From: Kitagawia praeruptora | Lineage: Eukaryota; Streptophyta; Magnoliopsida; Apiales; Apiaceae | Direction of reading: 5' to 3' | Assembly: GCA_037693485.1 (NCBI GenBank) | Contig: CM075348.1 | Coordinates: forward strand, 123,639,609-123,703,608 | Length of the DNA: 64,000 bases | In this document: one piece after another, positions 60,144 through 64,000 of the stretch | Layout: every line of letters starts with the position of its first letter | How positions within the stretch are numbered: position 1 is the stretch's first letter | Program-made: the position numbers and the translations under genes | The notes under the pieces: model-generated | The model's input: only the letters and a program-made list of their open reading frames with translations | Told to the model about the DNA's origin: nothing | The model's database searches: none

Positions 60144-63100
60144 TGTAATAACCCAGATTTTTGGTAGAATTAAAACTTTTCTTATTATGATTAAGTGCAT
60201 TAGCGAACAATGATTTCAACGAACCGTGGTTGTGATGAATGGATATTGCTTTGGATAATGATCCCGATACATATGTGTATTTTCAGAATAGAGTAATTCA
60301 ATGATTGAGGACATAGATAAGAATAATCTATCGTCCAGGAAATGAGCTAATGAACCCTGGGGGGGATGAGAAATGAGTTAGTGTGACAACCCTAATTTCT
60401 AGAGTTGAGAGAAGTTTTCACTTTTTGATGAATAGTACTTTTCATACGTGAATAGTAATTTGCATGGATGAATAGTGATTTTGTAAGTTGGAAAACTTTT
60501 CACGCCACCCTATGTACGGGACGTGGTATGGATGTTTCGAAGTCATATTAGGAATCCACGGAGGAAATGATTGTATGTAAAGACGATCGGAATTCAGAAA
60601 TTCCAATTTTAATTCTGGCGTAATATTTGACCGAGCAGTGAATTATATATCAGTATTATCAGGAAATGAGATATTAAATTTGATAAATTGAGGATTTAAT
60701 ATTTTGGAATTTTATTATAATTGATTTGAGAATTTAGGACGAAAACCACTGAGACAGTGAAACGAGCGTTCTAGAAACCGCTGAACTTTATAACGAGATT
60801 AAGCGATAAAGCGAATAAATTAAGGAATTTAGATTGAGTTCATGACAAGATTAAATATCCTACATGATCATCAAGAGAATTATATCAAGTGGATTAAATG
60901 ATTTAATAAAGGATTAAATCAAAACAATTTAGAAGTTAAGTGATTTAAATCACTTAAATCAAACAAGAAACAAAACAAATATCTACCAAGCTTATCCAAG
61001 ACTCTTTGCTCAAGCCCCAAAACATCTGATAATATCAAGATATTATGTCCATAAAGTGGTTTTACAAGTCAAGATGGGTGTGAAGGAAATAAAAGATCAA
61101 GAACAACCAAGTTCTCCAAAACTGCCCACCATGAACCAAGCTCAAAGAAAAATTCATATCTCCACTTCTATCCATACTTAAATCACTGAATTTTAACCAT
61201 AGCTTCTCCACTCCATGGGTAACATTCATTCAAAATTTCATGACCAACAAAGGAGTGTAGCCTAGTCAAATACCTCCCCCAAGTTGAAGATTCGAATATG
61301 CCCTGTTCCTGGCAGTTTCTGCCATCGATCTTAAAACGCCCATAAGTAGAGTTTCAAGCATCGCCTGATTATGAGCTAGGACTCAAAAAGAAAGCTTATG
61401 AATAGCACAAGGTGTGGTAAATATTTGAGCACCAAACTCTTACTTTTCGATTTGTTATGAATTTTACAAGATTGATGATGAATAGTAATAAATAGTGTTT
61501 TAAGTAGTTTCCATGTTTTGTTCATGGCTTTTAGGCTTTGTTGAAGCTAACCAAGACCATACCAAGGTGTGACAAGATCTGCTAGTGTTCCTAGAGTGTG
61601 AAGGAAGGTAAAACCCTAACCCACCCTTTGAGTTTTTATGAGTTTTTTATGTGGTTTTAGTGTTATGTAGAGATAAGTGCTTATTAAGGAGTTTTATGGT
61701 TGTTTGGTTGTATAAATTGTGTAAAATAAATGGGTATTGTATTTGAGCATGACTACTGACCTTAGAGGTGTATTATGGTTGTTTGTTGATGTTGGAGATG
61801 TATGGTATGCCCGGTGTGGCTTGGTTATGTTGTGACAAAAATTGAAACGTCCGAGTTATAGCCGTCGTAATGGTGAAATTTCATTAACCCTTAAAACCAG
61901 TTAATGTCCGAGACCATAATGTCATTTTTAGCATCACCACTGCCTATGGTTACAAATATATGATTGTCTAGTTTGTTTTTCCGAAAGAATCGAGTTAAAA
62001 GAGTTTACGGTTTAAGAGTTATGCTAGTTTTAGTGAAAGTGGGTCAAAGGATTTTATCGCAGAAATGTAACTACTTTGATGCTGAGTTCGAGACCCTTAA
62101 TAGTCGAATTAGAATGTGAAATTTGGTGATACAATGTTGAAGGCAGTTGGAAAGGTGTGTGCGAAGGTTTCAAGTTAAAAAGATTATTTTCCGATTTTAT
62201 AAAAATGCTTAAGCCAAGGTTGCGCAATCGAAAACCCCTAGGAACGTGACTTGGAAATCAACTTTATAAGTGATTAAGTATAACTTGAATTCGAGGACCG
62301 GTTTCGAACCAAACTTATGACTTAAGTATCTGTCGACTAACATGGACTTAGAATGAGCCTAAAGCGAGCTAGTAATGCCTTGGTTGTGTTTCGCTTGTGT
62401 CTTTAAGCGTTGATTTATAAGTGGATTATCCAGGGGATTAATCGTACGTTTTCTTTGACTTTGTCTAGATTGTTCGACATCGTCGCGAACCCCTAACACT
62501 TCTCGAGCATCAGGAAAGTTTTCTAAACTTTTACTTTTTTAAAGTATTGATTATAATACTGCTTTTGACATGTATAAAGTTGTACAGTTTTGCGATATAT
62601 CTTATTTCCTGTTGAAATAGAATTTGACCTTTGGGTTATATATGATCTTCTCAGTTAAGTATATATAAACCGGTATACCTTGTAGCTCTAGAGATAAGAG
62701 CATATTCATCATTTTTTACTCTAAACCGGGAGCTGGTATTTTGAGATATAGAGATAGTCGTGGAAACCTGGAGGGATTCCAGCGGCAGATTATTAGTTAT
62801 TTTGAGGAATGTTATTTATAAACATTAATTATATTTCCATAAAGTATTAATTATTTGGAAATCATTCGAGGATTGTTATTTGAATATGATATCATTCGAG
62901 GAATTGTATTTGCTTACTATATCTTTCGAGGATTGTTATTTGAGTATCATCTCAGTCGAGAAATACTATATGAATATTATTTCTGTTATATATGTTGGTG
63001 GAAGACATAACTGTTTTCGAAAGTATATTGTGATACTTGTTTTACGAATTAATATTGGCTTCTAAGCTATATAGGTGATATATTGCCTATAAGCCGGATA

Positions 63101-64000
63101 TTGCTAAGACCCTTGATGAAGGGCATATGAATCTCATTCTTCAAATATAGACCGGGAGTCAGTATTTCTTAATATGTTGCAATTATTTTCTGAGGAAAAT
63201 ATTTAAGTAAATATTTTCCATTAATTCTTTATTGAATATTATTTTGAATATTCATTTGGGCTTATTTATTTAATGAATATTTTTCTAAATATTCATTTGG
63301 GAGTCATTTATTTAATAAATATTACCTTGAATATTCATTTAAGGTCTAATTTATTTATTGGATATTATTTTGAATATTTATTCGAAAAATTATTTATTTA
63401 ATGAATATTTTTTATATATTCATTCAAGGGTTAAATATGAGCAATATTTTATATTAAGAATATTATTAAAATACTTATGATTTAGTAAATATTCTTTGAA
63501 TATTTATTTGATACTTTTAAACTAAGTTTTCAAAATGATTATTTTATTCAAAAATTATCTTGATCTTCAAATATTATGTAAATTATTTCTGAGTCTTTTT
63601 AGTATTAATTTTATCAAGGAAGGTTCTCAAAACTTTATTTTTCTTTCGAATCTATCTTCCAAATTATAAGGGAACCTTACTTGAGAGCTGTTATTTATTT
63701 TGTGTGACTGCCCGGTCATAAATCTTTTAAAACTATTCTTTTCACTCGCTTCTTGATTCCTAAACATCAAAATGAGTCTTTTTGTTACTTCCTCAACACT
63801 CGAGGGGTAAAATTCATGGAACAAGTTTATATCCATTAACAAGCAACAGGTTGGGAAATATTGGTGAATTTTCCTTTCTAACTAGATACGACTACTTTGT
63901 GGAGTCCTATATATCAACAATTATTATACTTGGGGAAAGGGGGACGAACTTTACGTTTCAGAGTCATGGATGTTATTCGAACTAGGAGACGCGTAAGTGG
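60144..64000 (+). mobile_element. Start of a gypsy-type LTR element, running off the window
   Basis: It starts TGTAATAACCCAGATTTTTG, nearly the same opening as the minus-strand element at 4489. It continues AT-rich to the window end with no gag or pol. A second LTR-like opening TGACAACCCTAATTTC at 60382 could mean another LTR is nested here. 'aatattcattt' motifs dominate 63180-63500, as in 850-1200 on the opposite strand. No supported ORF. Confidence 0.45.
62863..62982. repeat. 30-bp tandem repeat, four copies
   Basis: Units beginning CATTCGAGGATTGTTATTTG start at 62863, 62893, 62923 and 62953, exact 30-bp period with 20-30% divergence. 'Tcctcgaa' runs on the opposite strand at 2400-2500 may be related. 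Confidence 0.85.

Overview
This is plant nuclear DNA made almost entirely of transposable elements. I see no intact single-copy host gene, no rRNA or tRNA gene and no CRISPR array. The evidence is: Ty1/copia (SIRE/Maximus-like) and Ty3/gypsy (Tat-like, Athila-like, Tekay-like) polyproteins, plant-type primer-binding sites, CACTA and hAT elements, and fragments of plant protein-kinase, PP2C and HAD-hydrolase genes with plant-like splice sites. A dicot with a large repeat-rich genome fits best; I cannot name the species.

Layout. 1-4489: AT-rich LTR-like sequence of a gypsy element on the minus strand. 4491-6038: CACTA-like element carrying a frameshifted CDPK-related kinase exon. 6039-8082: truncated copia element A (LTR plus gag). 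8083-19334: copia element B (LTR, gag, pol, and a long extra ORF cut by element A), with an Athila-type solo LTR inserted at 10562-12076. 19335-20019: start of a Tat-like gag, a PBS and an LTR. 20020-27434 and 41954-45689: Tat-like gypsy element D (LTR, PBS, gag-PR-RT-RH-INT on the minus strand, and a spliced-looking antisense gene on the plus strand). D is split by a young Athila-type non-autonomous element (27437-41953). That element's gag is itself split by a 7,040-bp CACTA element (29989-37028). 45690-60143: decayed copia element F, split by a Tekay-derived non-autonomous LTR element H (47328-55058) that contains two hAT-like MITEs. 60144-64000: the start of another gypsy-type LTR element.

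The most interesting object is the CACTA element at 29989-37028. It has exact 13-bp TIRs and an ATT target duplication, and removing it restores the Athila gag frame. It encodes no transposase that I can see. It carries (i) broken exons of a HAD-family hydrolase next to a PP2C exon, (ii) a homogeneous head-to-tail array of about twelve 176-bp units that looks like a satellite, and (iii) blocks on both sides packed with CCACGTCA (bZIP-type) motifs, on the right as three ~252-bp repeats. A gene-capturing transposon that also holds a young satellite array is the best candidate here for something undescribed.

The elements decay differently. Premature stops in copia B are mostly TAG at expected Gln positions, as CAG to TAG changes would give. 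Those in gypsy D are mostly TGA, often where Arg is plausible, as CGA to TGA changes would give. This suggests different dominant cytosine-methylation contexts. All identifications come from reading motifs and repeats by eye; no alignment or database search was run.
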